Assembly: GCA_011525755.1 (NCBI GenBank) | Contig: WYBS01000137.1 | Location: forward strand, 1 to 33,666 | Direction: 5' to 3' | Source: Planctomycetaceae bacterium | Lineage (GTDB): Bacteria; Planctomycetota; PLA2 | DNA length: 33,666 bases | Part shown: piece after piece, positions 20,153-28,196 of the stretch | Layout: each line of letters begins with the position of its first letter | Position numbering within the stretch: position 1 is the stretch's first letter | Notes under the pieces: generated by a model | The model's input: only the letters and a program-made list of their open reading frames with translations | What the model was told of the DNA's origin: nothing | The model's database searches: none | Made by a program: the position numbers and the translations under genes

Positions 20153-22049
20153 CCGGGGCCGGCGCGGCCGCGGCGCCGCGGATCCGCGGGTCGACCTCGG
20201 CGAAGTCGTCGTGCAGCAGGAACTTCACGCCGAGGCCCCACGAGATGAGCGCGGACAGCAGCGACTCGTGCCGCGCGGCCCCGCGGTAGTGCTCATCGAC
20301 CACCGCCCGGATCCCGTCGAGGTCGAAGATCCGCTCGGGGAAGATGCCGCGGTCGAGCAGCGGCAGCAGGATGCCGTCCCGGAGTGCCGTCTCCGCGCGG
20401 AAGGTCGCGGCGAGGTCCCGCGCGTCGCGGCCGAGCAGCGGGTCCTTCCGGGTGAACGGCTTCGTGAGCGCCCGGCCCGCGTAGCGCGCGACCATCGCCG
20501 CGTACTCGCGGAGGAACCTCGGCTCGATCGGGCGGCCGCTGTTCGTGCACGGGATGTCCCGGATCGCCGGGAAGGCGTGCGCGATCATCCGCTTGTACAC
20601 GCGCTGCTCGAGGCGCGCCTTCGGCGGGATCGTGAGCAGGAACTCGAGCAGGTCGGAGTCCGTGAGCGGGGCGCGGTTCTCGAACCGGTGGCGGTCGATC
20701 GCCGCCGACTGGAAGGTCGAGAAGGGCTCGAAGTTCTTCACGATCCACGCGTCGGAGACGTTGAGGGGATGCGTGTTCGGGACGTCGGCGAAGCTCCTCT
20801 GGAACCGGTCGCGCAGCGCGCCGAACGCCTGGTGGAAGAAGGACGCGCGGAAGATCCGCCGCGCGCCGGCGGCGCCGCGAAGCGCGTACCGGGCGAACAC
20901 GGCGTCCCGCGCGGCCTCGGGCGTGCGCGCGAGCAGGAGGCGCGGCCACGTGTGCGAGCCGTTGTACTCCGCGAGGAACCCGAGAAGGATGACGTCGACG
21001 TGCTGCTTCAGGAAGTCGTGGTGGTTGATCGAGGTCGCGTTCGCGAACGAGGCGAGGCCGTCGGTCCGCCACACGATCGACGCGCAATGCGGCGCGAGAT
21101 AGGGGGAGGGGTCGGGAACCCCGTGGTGCTCGAGGCCGAGCCGCGCCGCGAGCATCCTCGCGTAGCGCATGTCCCGCGACTCGGGCGTGCCGAACGTGAA
21201 CGCCGGGATCGGGAGGTGGTGCTTCCGGATCGCGGCGGCCACGGCGCGGCTGTCGTACCCGCCGGAGAGGAAGATGCCGATCCGGTGGCGGCCGCGCATG
21301 GCGCGCTCGACCGCGCGGTCGAGGAGGACCGCGTACCGCGTCGCGTAGGTGCGCTCGTCGAGCCGCGGCGCCGACTCGTCGTAGGCGTAGCGCCAGTACT
21401 CGCGGCGCCGGACGCCGTTCGCGTCCGCCGTGAGGATCGTCGCGGGCCGCAGCTTCCGGTAGCCCTCCATCCACGTGTCGCCGAACATGTGCGCGCGGTA
21501 GCAGAAGCGCTCGAGCGTGGCGACCTCGTCGATCTTCCGTTCCCCGGGATCGACCGCCGCGATCGCTTTCATCTCGGAGGCGAAGAACAGCGCGCGGCCC
21601 CGCGCGAGGACGAAGAGCGGCCGGAGCCCGAGCCGGTCCGACACGAGCGTGAGGCTCTTCGGCCGGCGGCGGAGGAGCACGATCGCGAAATGGCCGTTGA
21701 AGAGGCGGACGACGTCGTCGCCTTCCGCGAGCATCAGGTGGAGCGCGACCTCGGGCGGGGTCAGGTCCCGCTCGGGCAGCTTCGCGCGGAAGCGGCGGCG
21801 GAGCTCGTCCGCGTTGAGGATCTCGCCGTCGAGGAAGAGCGAGGCGGACCCGTCCGGCGCGTGCACCGGCTGGGGACCGTTCTCGAGGATCCCGTGGTCG
21901 AGGAGCCCCGCGCCGAAGCCGTCCTCCGCGATCCGGTGCTCGCGGTACTCCGCGAGCGACGTCTTCAGCCGGCGCATCTGCGCGTCCACCGCGCGGCGGA
22001 TCTCCTCCGCGGGCAGGTCCGGGTTCCACACGCCTCCGAGATTGGGCAT
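20145..22049 (-). CDS. Asparagine synthetase-like protein without the glutaminase cysteine
   Basis: A 634-residue protein with an Ntn/GATase-II-like N-terminal domain (1-210: FNGHFAIVLLRR, SDRLGLRPLF, FFASEMKAI) and an asparagine-synthetase-type domain with the PP-loop SGGYDS at 262-267. True AsnB begins MCGIAG and uses Cys2 to release ammonia from glutamine; here it is MPNLGG, so the glutaminase is dead. The usual GEGADELFGG block is GFLAEYNGSH. It probably adenylates a carboxylate and accepts free ammonia or another amine, as beta-lactam synthetase-type relatives do. AsnB-like proteins often sit in polysaccharide loci, as here. GGAGA lies about 8 nt before the ATG. The next gene upstream, 46 nt away, is the deacetylase. 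Confidence 0.85.
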   Translation of the reverse strand: MPNLGGVWNPDLPAEEIRRAVDAQMRRLKTSLAEYREHRIAEDGFGAGLLDHGILENGPQPVHAPDGSASLFLDGEILNADELRRRFRAKLPERDLTPPEVALHLMLAEGDDVVRLFNGHFAIVLLRRRPKSLTLVSDRLGLRPLFVLARGRALFFASEMKAIAAVDPGERKIDEVATLERFCYRAHMFGDTWMEGYRKLRPATILTADANGVRRREYWRYAYDESAPRLDERTYATRYAVLLDRAVERAMRGRHRIGIFLSGGYDSRAVAAAIRKHHLPIPAFTFGTPESRDMRYARMLAARLGLEHHGVPDPSPYLAPHCASIVWRTDGLASFANATSINHHDFLKQHVDVILLGFLAEYNGSHTWPRLLLARTPEAARDAVFARYALRGAAGARRIFRASFFHQAFGALRDRFQRSFADVPNTHPLNVSDAWIVKNFEPFSTFQSAAIDRHRFENRAPLTDSDLLEFLLTIPPKARLEQRVYKRMIAHAFPAIRDIPCTNSGRPIEPRFLREYAAMVARYAGRALTKPFTRKDPLLGRDARDLAATFRAETALRDGILLPLLDRGIFPERIFDLDGIRAVVDEHYRGAARHESLLSALISWGLGVKFLLHDDFAEVDPRIRGAAAAPAPVR

Positions 22050-22095
22050 CTTCAGTCTCCAAGGATCGGCACGGGGGACCCGCCGCAGAAGGCGC

Positions 22096-23142
22096 TCATG
22101 CGCGCACCGCCGGCGCCGGGGCCGTCGCGCCGCCGCGCGCGAGCCGGTCCCGGATCTCGTGGGGCGTGAGGGCGACGCCTCTCGCCTCCCCGAGGAAGAA
22201 GTCGAAGTACCCCCGCAGCATGCCGAGAAAGCGCGCCTGGTCCGCCTCGTTCCGGACGAACTCCGTGAATCCGGGGGTCGCCGAGGGGCTGTGGAAGGTG
22301 AGGTTGATCACGCGCACGCCGCGGCGCAGGAGCGCGCGGGTGCAGCGCACCTGCTGGTCGAGGTCGAAGCCCTCGGGGGAGACGCGCAGGCGGTCGAGCG
22401 CGCCGAGCCGCGACAGGATCCCCTTGAGCCGGAGCGCCCGCCCGGCACGGGTCAGCGAGAGCTTCCGGAGCGCCGCCCCCCACCGATGGAGCGGCCCCAC
22501 GAACGCCGCGGTGCACGGGATCTCGAGCATCCGCCCGTTGCTCCCGAACCGGTAGGGCTCCGGCGGGAACGCGACGAAGTCCGGTCCGCCGTCCCCGCGG
22601 AAGTCGAGCCCGGGGCACACGCTCAGGTCGATCTCGTAGCCGAGCTCCTCGAGGATCGCGGTCGTGTTCGCGCCGATGCCGTAGCGGCCCGCCTTGTAGA
22701 TCGTGGGCCTCCGGCCGAACGTCGCCTCGATCGCCTCCGTCAGCACGTGCAGCTTCTCGCGCTCCAGCTCGCGGGGCAGGTTGCCCGGGTAGGAGTTCCG
22801 CGCATTCGTCTCCTCGCCGAACGGCGGGTTGACCCAGGGGTGGAGGTGCGTGCCGATGACCGCGCGCCCCGTGTCCTGGAACTCGCGCAGGTCCTTGTAC
22901 CCTTTCGCCTGCGTCGCGATCGGGTAGTCCACGACGTAGGTCGGGCGGACGCCGTACTCGTCGAAGAGCTCCTGCAGCTTCGGGATGTCCCGCATCGCCT
23001 CGACCGACGTGCGGTCGCGGCGGAACCCCCGGCCCCACTCGAACTCCTCCTCCGTGTCGATGACGACGAGGAGAGCGGGCGGATGGGACAGGGGGAGCCG
23101 CTCGAATCGGCGGGGGGAGAGCAGTCCGTGGTCGCGGCTCAT
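22096..23142 (-). CDS. WalW-like polysaccharide deacetylase family protein
   Basis: A 348-residue protein of the NodB-like carbohydrate esterase fold. The catalytic/metal Asp is in VVIDTEEEFEWG (about 29), and the metal His pair is in GTHLHPWVNPPF. Then come YKAGRYGIGANT (motif 3-like) and a late LTFHSPS. It has no signal peptide, which matches the cytosolic WalW-type group found in exopolysaccharide loci, where N-deacetylation of a sugar is the expected role. AAGGG lies just before ATG 23142. It is followed 46 nt later by the AsnB-like gene, likely one operon. It faces away from the kelch-like gene on the other strand. The exact substrate is unknown. Confidence 0.85.
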   Translation of the reverse strand: MSRDHGLLSPRRFERLPLSHPPALLVVIDTEEEFEWGRGFRRDRTSVEAMRDIPKLQELFDEYGVRPTYVVDYPIATQAKGYKDLREFQDTGRAVIGTHLHPWVNPPFGEETNARNSYPGNLPRELEREKLHVLTEAIEATFGRRPTIYKAGRYGIGANTTAILEELGYEIDLSVCPGLDFRGDGGPDFVAFPPEPYRFGSNGRMLEIPCTAAFVGPLHRWGAALRKLSLTRAGRALRLKGILSRLGALDRLRVSPEGFDLDQQVRCTRALLRRGVRVINLTFHSPSATPGFTEFVRNEADQARFLGMLRGYFDFFLGEARGVALTPHEIRDRLARGGATAPAPAVRA

Positions 23143-23254
23143 CGCCCTTCCCCGAAGGGCGGCCTGCGGACGCGACCTCTGTTGAGATTCCTCGACGTGA
23201 TGCGCACCGGACGGCAGAGGCGCAAGCGGCGGGCCGAGCGGGGGCCGTCTCCGG

Positions 23255-23263
23255 TGCTAGCAT
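23255..23263 (+). promoter_or_regulatory. Extended -10 element of the kelch-like gene
   Basis: TGCTAGCAT fits TGnTAnnnT. It is followed by GGGGAG (23270-23275) and a TTG start at 23284, which would give a leader of about 14 nt holding the ribosome site. Confidence 0.4.
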
Positions 23264-23283
23264 CGGTCCGGGGAGACCGGGAG

Positions 23284-24891
23284 TTGTTTACCGTCGGCAG
23301 ATGGTTGCGCGCGGCCGCCGCCTCGGCGGCGTTCGCGGCGGCGGTCCTCGCCGAGGAGTGGCGCTTCGACATGCCCTTCGACGGGGCGACCGTGGAGGAG
23401 CCGACGGCGGTGTCCGTGGCCGGCAAGGGGATCTCCCGCGTCACGTTCGCGATGGACGGGGAGGTCCTTTGCGACCTCGCGGAGCCGCCGTTCGCCTGGA
23501 CGGTCGACCCCTCCGCCTGGAGCGGCCGGCACATCCTCGCCGTGACGGCGTACCGGGACCGGGCGGCCGACTCCCGCGACGTGATGCTGCGCTTTCCGGG
23601 GGACCCGCGCGTGGCCTTCTCGGCGCCCCGGGAGGGGTCGGTCGTCGCCGCGCCCAAAGACATCCGGGCGGCGGGCGGGGGCATCGAGGCCGTCCGATTC
23701 CGGCTGGACGGCGTCGTGCGGTTTGAGGACACCGAAGCGCCCTTCGCGTGGACGCTCGATCCCGGCGCCGTCTTCGAGGGCGATCACGTCCTCCACGTGG
23801 AAGCGCTCCTCGCAGGGGGCAGGAGGGTCCACGGATGCGCGTTCCGGACGGAGCGGCCGAGGGGCGAGCGCCCTTCGCCGGAGGCGATCCTCGCCGCGAT
23901 ACGCGCGCTGAAGGCGGGCCAGTGGTACGAGATCCCGGGCACGCGGCTCGCCGCGGTCGCGCCGTCGCCCGACACGTACCCGAACGTGATCCGCCCGTGG
24001 AGCGGCGGCGCGTACGACACGAAGCGGGACCGGCTCATCGTCTTCGGCGGAGGCCACGGCGACTACAACGGGAACGAGGTCTACGCCTTCGACATGAAGG
24101 ACTTCCGCTGGCGGCGCCTCACCGACCCCTCCCCGTTCCCGCCGGGGGACGAGAGGAACCGCTCCGGGAGGGGCGCCCACCCGGACGGCGCCCCGGTCTC
24201 CCGCCACACCTACGACTACCTGGAGTACGTGCCTGCCGTGGACCGGTTCTTCGTCGGCGGCGGCGCCGGCCTCTGGTGGAGCGGGCAGTCCTCCGACCGC
24301 ATGACGTACATGCTCGATCTCGACGCCCTCAGGTGGACGCAGCACGGGGAATGCCCGTGCTACGGCATCGCGACCTCGGCCGTCGGACCGGACGGGCGCG
24401 TGTGGATGCACGGGTCCTACGGCAGGACGGCGGTCCTCGCCGCGTTCGACGCGACGACCTCCGAGTGGACCCGCTACGCGGCGTTCCACGAGTGGCTCGG
24501 CTACGGGAGGACCGCCGAGATCGATCCCCTCGAGCGGAAGTACGTGATGATCGGCGCCGGCGAGGTCCGCATCTGGGACCTCGACCACCCCGACCGGCAG
24601 CACGCCGTCGCCGAGACGACCGGGGCGACGGCGGCGGAGCAGCTCGACTACCCGGGCGCGGCGTATCACCCCGGGACGAAGGCGATCGTCGTCTGGGGCG
24701 GCGGCGCCGACGTGTATGCGCTGGACGTGGCGCGACTCCGCTGGACCCTTCGGACGACCTCCGGGATCAACACGACGCCGCCCGCGGCCACGCGCGCGGG
24801 AACCCACGGCCGCTGGCGCTACGTGCCCTCGCTCGACGTCTTCGTGGTGGTGAACGACGTGCGCGGGAACGTCTCCGTCTACCGGCACTGA
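23284..24891 (+). CDS. Secreted kelch-like beta-propeller protein with Ig-like domains
   Basis: About 535 residues. An N-terminal signal peptide (WLRAAAASAAFAAAVLA) is followed by two related Ig-like segments (about 30-105 and 110-185). Each ends in an EAPFAWTLDP or EPPFAWTVDP motif, the Big/cadherin-like type seen in extracellular proteins. The rest (about 215-535) reads as a beta-propeller with kelch-type blades: DTKRDRLIVFGGGHGDYNGN, YAFDMKDFRWRRLT, DYLEYVPAVDRFFVGGGAG and later copies. It probably binds or modifies a surface glycan outside the cell, and some kelch propellers are galactose-oxidase-like. The start is TTG 23284, chosen for GGGGAG 8 nt upstream; TTG 23305 would also keep the signal peptide. 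Confidence 0.8.
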   Translation: MFTVGRWLRAAAASAAFAAAVLAEEWRFDMPFDGATVEEPTAVSVAGKGISRVTFAMDGEVLCDLAEPPFAWTVDPSAWSGRHILAVTAYRDRAADSRDVMLRFPGDPRVAFSAPREGSVVAAPKDIRAAGGGIEAVRFRLDGVVRFEDTEAPFAWTLDPGAVFEGDHVLHVEALLAGGRRVHGCAFRTERPRGERPSPEAILAAIRALKAGQWYEIPGTRLAAVAPSPDTYPNVIRPWSGGAYDTKRDRLIVFGGGHGDYNGNEVYAFDMKDFRWRRLTDPSPFPPGDERNRSGRGAHPDGAPVSRHTYDYLEYVPAVDRFFVGGGAGLWWSGQSSDRMTYMLDLDALRWTQHGECPCYGIATSAVGPDGRVWMHGSYGRTAVLAAFDATTSEWTRYAAFHEWLGYGRTAEIDPLERKYVMIGAGEVRIWDLDHPDRQHAVAETTGATAAEQLDYPGAAYHPGTKAIVVWGGGADVYALDVARLRWTLRTTSGINTTPPAATRAGTHGRWRYVPSLDVFVVVNDVRGNVSVYRH

Positions 24892-24899
24892 CGAACCCG

Positions 24900-24915
24900 G
24901 GGGGCTCCGGGGGCC
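24900..24915 (+). repeat. G-rich dispersed repeat, copy 3
   Basis: An exact GGGGGCTCCGGGGGCC, beginning 9 nt after the stop codon of the kelch-like gene. Confidence 0.55.
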
Positions 24916-24948
24916 ACGGGCACGCGGGTTGCGATCCCGGCAGCCAGG

Positions 24949-24970
24949 GCGCCGACCGTCCAGTCGGCGC
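24949..24970 (+). terminator. Intergenic hairpin before the formyltransferase-like gene
   Basis: GCGCCGAC-CGTCCA-GTCGGCGC is a perfect 8-bp stem with a 6-nt loop. It ends 13 nt before the ATG at 24984. It may be a terminator or attenuator for the kelch-like transcript, or a leader structure that limits translation of the next gene. There is no T-run. Confidence 0.4.
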
Positions 24971-24983
24971 GACATCCGCGAGC

Positions 24984-26618
24984 ATGCAGCAACGCACCGA
25001 ACGTGAGCGCGCGACCCCGTCGCGCACCGGGACCGCCGGCGCCTTTGCGCCGTTGCGCGTCGGGCTCCTCGTGGATGCCCCGATCCAGCCCGCCTGGGCG
25101 GCGCGTCTCGTCTCCGGGATCGAGGCCTCGACCTTCGCGCGGATCGTCGTCGTGGCGAAGGCCGTCGGGAGCCCCCGCCGCGAGCCCCTGTCGCGCCGGC
25201 TCTGGCGCGGGCTCTTCCACGACCTCTACCTCCGGCTCGACGAGGGGTTCTTCCCCGGCGCCCCGGACGCGCTCGCGCCGACGGACCTCCGGCCGCTCCT
25301 CGCGGGATGCCCGGAGATGGAGATCCCCGCCGCGGAGATCGACCGCCTCCGGCAGCACGACCTGGACGTGGCGATCGTCCTGTCGCGGGTCTTCCGGCCC
25401 GTCGACTGCTCCCGGATCGCGCGCCACGGCGCCTGGTCGCTGCGCGGCTGGGCCGGCGCGGGATCGGAGGCGGCCCCGGGCCTGCTCGAGGTCCTGCGCG
25501 GCGACGGGAGCACCGCGGTCGAGATCGACGCATGGACCTCCGGGACGCGGCGCGTCATCGGCCGCTCGCACGGCCCGACGGAGGATGTCTCCGTCCGTTG
25601 CAACCGCGACCGGCTCTGCTGGAAGGGCTCGGCCCTCCTGCTGCGCGGGCTGCGCGACCTCGCGGAGCGCGGCACGGTCGCGACCGACGCCGCCCCCCCC
25701 GCCCCCCCCGTTCGGAAGCCCACGAACCTCGCGATGTTTGGGCTGTTCGTGCGCCACGCCGTGCGCTACGCGCGAAAGAAGGTCCTCGACTTCCTCACGA
25801 ACGAGCAGTGGTACCCCGCGTACCGCTTCGAGGACGCGCCGGGCGCGCCGGGCGACTTCGCGGGTCTCGTCGAGGTGATGCCGCCGAAGGACCGCTATTG
25901 GGCGGACCCGTTCCCCGTCCGCACGCGCGACGGGCGCACGTACCTCTTCTTCGAGGAGTTCCGCTACAAGGACCCGAAGGGCCGGATCCTCGCGATGGAG
26001 ATCGATCGCGAGAAGGGCGCGGGAAGTCCCTTCCCGGTCCTCGAGCGCGACTACCACCTCTCCTACCCGCACGTCTTCGAGTGGCAGGGCCAGTACTACA
26101 TGCTGCCCGAGGGCTCGCAGAACGGGACGGTCACGCTCTTCCGCTGCGTCTCCTTCCCCGACCGCTGGGTCGAGGAGCGGGATCTCCTGACCGGGGTCCA
26201 CGCGGTCGACGCCACGCTCGAGGAGGTCGACGGCCGCTGGTGGATGTTCGTCAACGTCACGGCGTACGGCGCGGGCAACCGCGACGAGCTGCACCTCTAC
26301 CACGCCGACACGCCGCTCGGGCCGTGGACGCCGCACGCCTCGAATCCCGTGAAGTCCGACTGCCGCGGCGCGCGGCCCGCCGGCAGGCTCTTCCGGCGCG
26401 ACGGGCAGCTCTTCCGGCCCGCGCAGAACTGCGCCGGGGGCTACGGCTCGTCGATCGTGATCCACCGGATCGACGTGCTGACGCCGAACGACTTCCGCGA
26501 GACGCCCGTGGCCGAGGTGCTTCCGGACTGGGATCCGAAGGCGCGACGCACCCACACGATCAACCGGTGCGAGGGATTCCTCGTGCTCGACCTCCTCCGC
26601 CGGCGGAGGAGGTTCTGA
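24984..26618 (+). CDS. Formyltransferase-like protein with C-terminal GH43-like (GINT1-N type) beta-propeller
   Basis: A 544-residue protein in a polysaccharide locus. Residues about 22-225 look like a degenerate formyltransferase-fold domain (LRVGLLVDAPIQPAWAARLV, then DLDVAIVLSRVFRP, HGAWSLRGW). Residues about 270-540 form a five-bladed propeller-like domain with DRYWADPFPVRTRDGRTYLF, EEFRYKDPKGRILAMEI, YHLSYPHVFEWQGQYYMLPE and VDATLEEVDGRWWMFVN. These match the N-terminal domain of glucosamine inositolphosphorylceramide transferase-like proteins, related to GH43. A role in modifying a surface glycan is inferred. The ATG at 24984 has no clear ribosome site and sits just after a hairpin. The C-terminus is very basic (LLRRRRRF). 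Confidence 0.7.
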   Translation: MQQRTERERATPSRTGTAGAFAPLRVGLLVDAPIQPAWAARLVSGIEASTFARIVVVAKAVGSPRREPLSRRLWRGLFHDLYLRLDEGFFPGAPDALAPTDLRPLLAGCPEMEIPAAEIDRLRQHDLDVAIVLSRVFRPVDCSRIARHGAWSLRGWAGAGSEAAPGLLEVLRGDGSTAVEIDAWTSGTRRVIGRSHGPTEDVSVRCNRDRLCWKGSALLLRGLRDLAERGTVATDAAPPAPPVRKPTNLAMFGLFVRHAVRYARKKVLDFLTNEQWYPAYRFEDAPGAPGDFAGLVEVMPPKDRYWADPFPVRTRDGRTYLFFEEFRYKDPKGRILAMEIDREKGAGSPFPVLERDYHLSYPHVFEWQGQYYMLPEGSQNGTVTLFRCVSFPDRWVEERDLLTGVHAVDATLEEVDGRWWMFVNVTAYGAGNRDELHLYHADTPLGPWTPHASNPVKSDCRGARPAGRLFRRDGQLFRPAQNCAGGYGSSIVIHRIDVLTPNDFRETPVAEVLPDWDPKARRTHTINRCEGFLVLDLLRRRRRF

Positions 26619-26658
26619 GCGGCGTCGGAGACGCCGGGACGGCCCGGACTTCGGGCCG
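26590..26658 (+). repeat. Three successive palindromes at a gene end
   Basis: 26590-26613 is a perfect 24-bp palindrome (half-site ACCTCCTCCGCC) spanning the last codons of the formyltransferase-like gene. 26620-26636 is a 7-bp stem with a 3-nt loop (CGGCGTC-GGA-GACGCCG). 26640-26658 is a 7-bp stem with a 5-nt loop (CGGCCCG-GACTT-CGGGCCG). They fill the gap to the flippase gene. They could act as a transcription attenuator or mRNA stabiliser between the two genes. Confidence 0.55.
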
Positions 26659-26673
26659 CCCAGGGAGGTAGCG

Positions 26674-28176
26674 ATGCGAACGACAGAGGGACAGGAGAGC
26701 GCGCCGTCCGCGACCGGGACCGCCGCGCCGCGGCCGGCGCCGTCGGCCGACTTCCGCAGGCGCGTGATCTCGGCGTTCAAGTGGTCCGCCGTCGGCAAGT
26801 TCGCCGGCCAGATGATCTCCTGGGGCGTCACGCTCTACGTGATGCGCATGCTCGACCCGTCGGTCTACGGGCTGATGGGGATGGCGACCGTCGCGATCTC
26901 GTTCCTGATGGTCATCAACGAGCTCGGGATGGGCGCCACCCTGGTGCAGCGGCGGGACCTCGACGAAAGGACGAAGCGCCAGGTCTTCGGCTTCGTCCTC
27001 GCCATGAACACGGTGCTGTTCACCGTGCTGGTCGTGACCGCGCCCTGGATCGCCGCCTACTTCCGGGAGCCGCAGGTGGTCCCCCTGATCCGGGCGCTCG
27101 CCCTCCAGTTCCTGATCATGTCGTTCATCGTCGTCCCCCAGTCGATGCTCGAGCGGGAGCTGGACTTCAAGCGGCAGTCGATCGTCTTCCTCGTCGCATC
27201 CCTCGCGGCGAGCGTCACGCAGATCGTCCTCGTGCACACGGGCGCGGGCGTCTGGTGCCTCGTCTGGTCGAACCTCGTGCTCGTGGCCGTGCGCGCGATC
27301 GGCCTCAACTGCCTCCATCCGTTCCTCAAGCTGCCGATCCTCGCGCTGCGCGGGGCCAAGGAGCTCTTCTCCTACGGCGGCGTGATCGCGGGCTCGCGCC
27401 TGCTCTGGATGCTCTATCAGCGGGCCGACATCGCGATCGCGGGCCGGCTCCTCGGCAGGACGGCCGTCGGGCTCTACGAGGCGTCGATGCACTACGCGAC
27501 GCTGCCCCTCCAGAAGATGGGGATGGTCATCAACCAGGTGACGTTCCCCGCATTCGCGAGGATGCAGGACCAGCCCGAGCTCCTGCGGCGGCACTTCGTG
27601 AAGGCGATCCGCCTGCTCTCCTTCTTCGCGATCCCGGTCCTCTGGGGCATCTCCGCGGTGAGCCGCGAGTCCGTGGCCCTCCTCCTCGGCCCGAAGTGGG
27701 AGGCGATCGTCACGCCGCTGCGCCTCCTCTCGTTCTCGGCCCCGGTGGGCATGATCTCGGGGCTCCACCCGCCCCTCTACCAGGCGATCGGCCGGCCCTC
27801 CCGCGAGTTCTTCGACCTTGTGCGGTCGACCGTCGTCATGGTCCCCGCCTTCCTGATCGGGTGCCAATGGGGCCTCATCGGGCTCACCCTTGCGTGGGTC
27901 CTGGCCTTCCCGGCCGTCGTCCTCCTCAACATGCGGATCAACTACCCGCTCCTCGGGATGCGCGTCCGCGACACGCTCGCCGCGGTCCGCACGCCGATCC
28001 TCGCGGCGGCGGTCATGTACGGGGCGGTGAGGCTCGTGGCCCTCTTCGCCGCGGGCCTGCCGAACGCGCTCCTGCTTGCCCTCCTCGTCGCGGTGGGCGC
28101 GGTCACCTACCCGCTCGTCGCCCTGCGCCTCGAGCCCGACCTGCGCAAGGAGGCGATGGGGTTCCTCCGCCGCTGA
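26674..28176 (+). CDS. Wzx/TuaB-type polysaccharide flippase (MOP superfamily)
   Basis: A 500-residue integral membrane protein with about 12-14 hydrophobic helices. It starts after a Pro/Ala-rich cytosolic tail (1-28). Family features are FKWSAVGKFAGQMISWGVTL, RMLDPSVYGLMGMATVAISF, GMGATLVQRRDL and FSYGGVIAGSRLLWMLYQRADI. This is the lipopolysaccharide biosynthesis (Polysacc_synt) group that moves lipid-linked oligosaccharide units across the inner membrane. GGGAGG lies 6 nt before the ATG at 26674. It is the last plus-strand gene of the polysaccharide region. No polymerase or glycosyltransferase is visible in the window, so the locus may be only partly shown. Confidence 0.93.
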   Translation: MRTTEGQESAPSATGTAAPRPAPSADFRRRVISAFKWSAVGKFAGQMISWGVTLYVMRMLDPSVYGLMGMATVAISFLMVINELGMGATLVQRRDLDERTKRQVFGFVLAMNTVLFTVLVVTAPWIAAYFREPQVVPLIRALALQFLIMSFIVVPQSMLERELDFKRQSIVFLVASLAASVTQIVLVHTGAGVWCLVWSNLVLVAVRAIGLNCLHPFLKLPILALRGAKELFSYGGVIAGSRLLWMLYQRADIAIAGRLLGRTAVGLYEASMHYATLPLQKMGMVINQVTFPAFARMQDQPELLRRHFVKAIRLLSFFAIPVLWGISAVSRESVALLLGPKWEAIVTPLRLLSFSAPVGMISGLHPPLYQAIGRPSREFFDLVRSTVVMVPAFLIGCQWGLIGLTLAWVLAFPAVVLLNMRINYPLLGMRVRDTLAAVRTPILAAAVMYGAVRLVALFAAGLPNALLLALLVAVGAVTYPLVALRLEPDLRKEAMGFLRR

Positions 28177-28196
28177 GCCGCCGCCGCGCGGGGGCG

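Noticed and set aside
25690-25712. Homopolymer C run as a phase-variation tract
   Set aside because: The C runs are interrupted (C9 then G then C8) within a Pro/Ala linker. Frameshift-prone switching cannot be claimed from one sequence, and the frame is intact.
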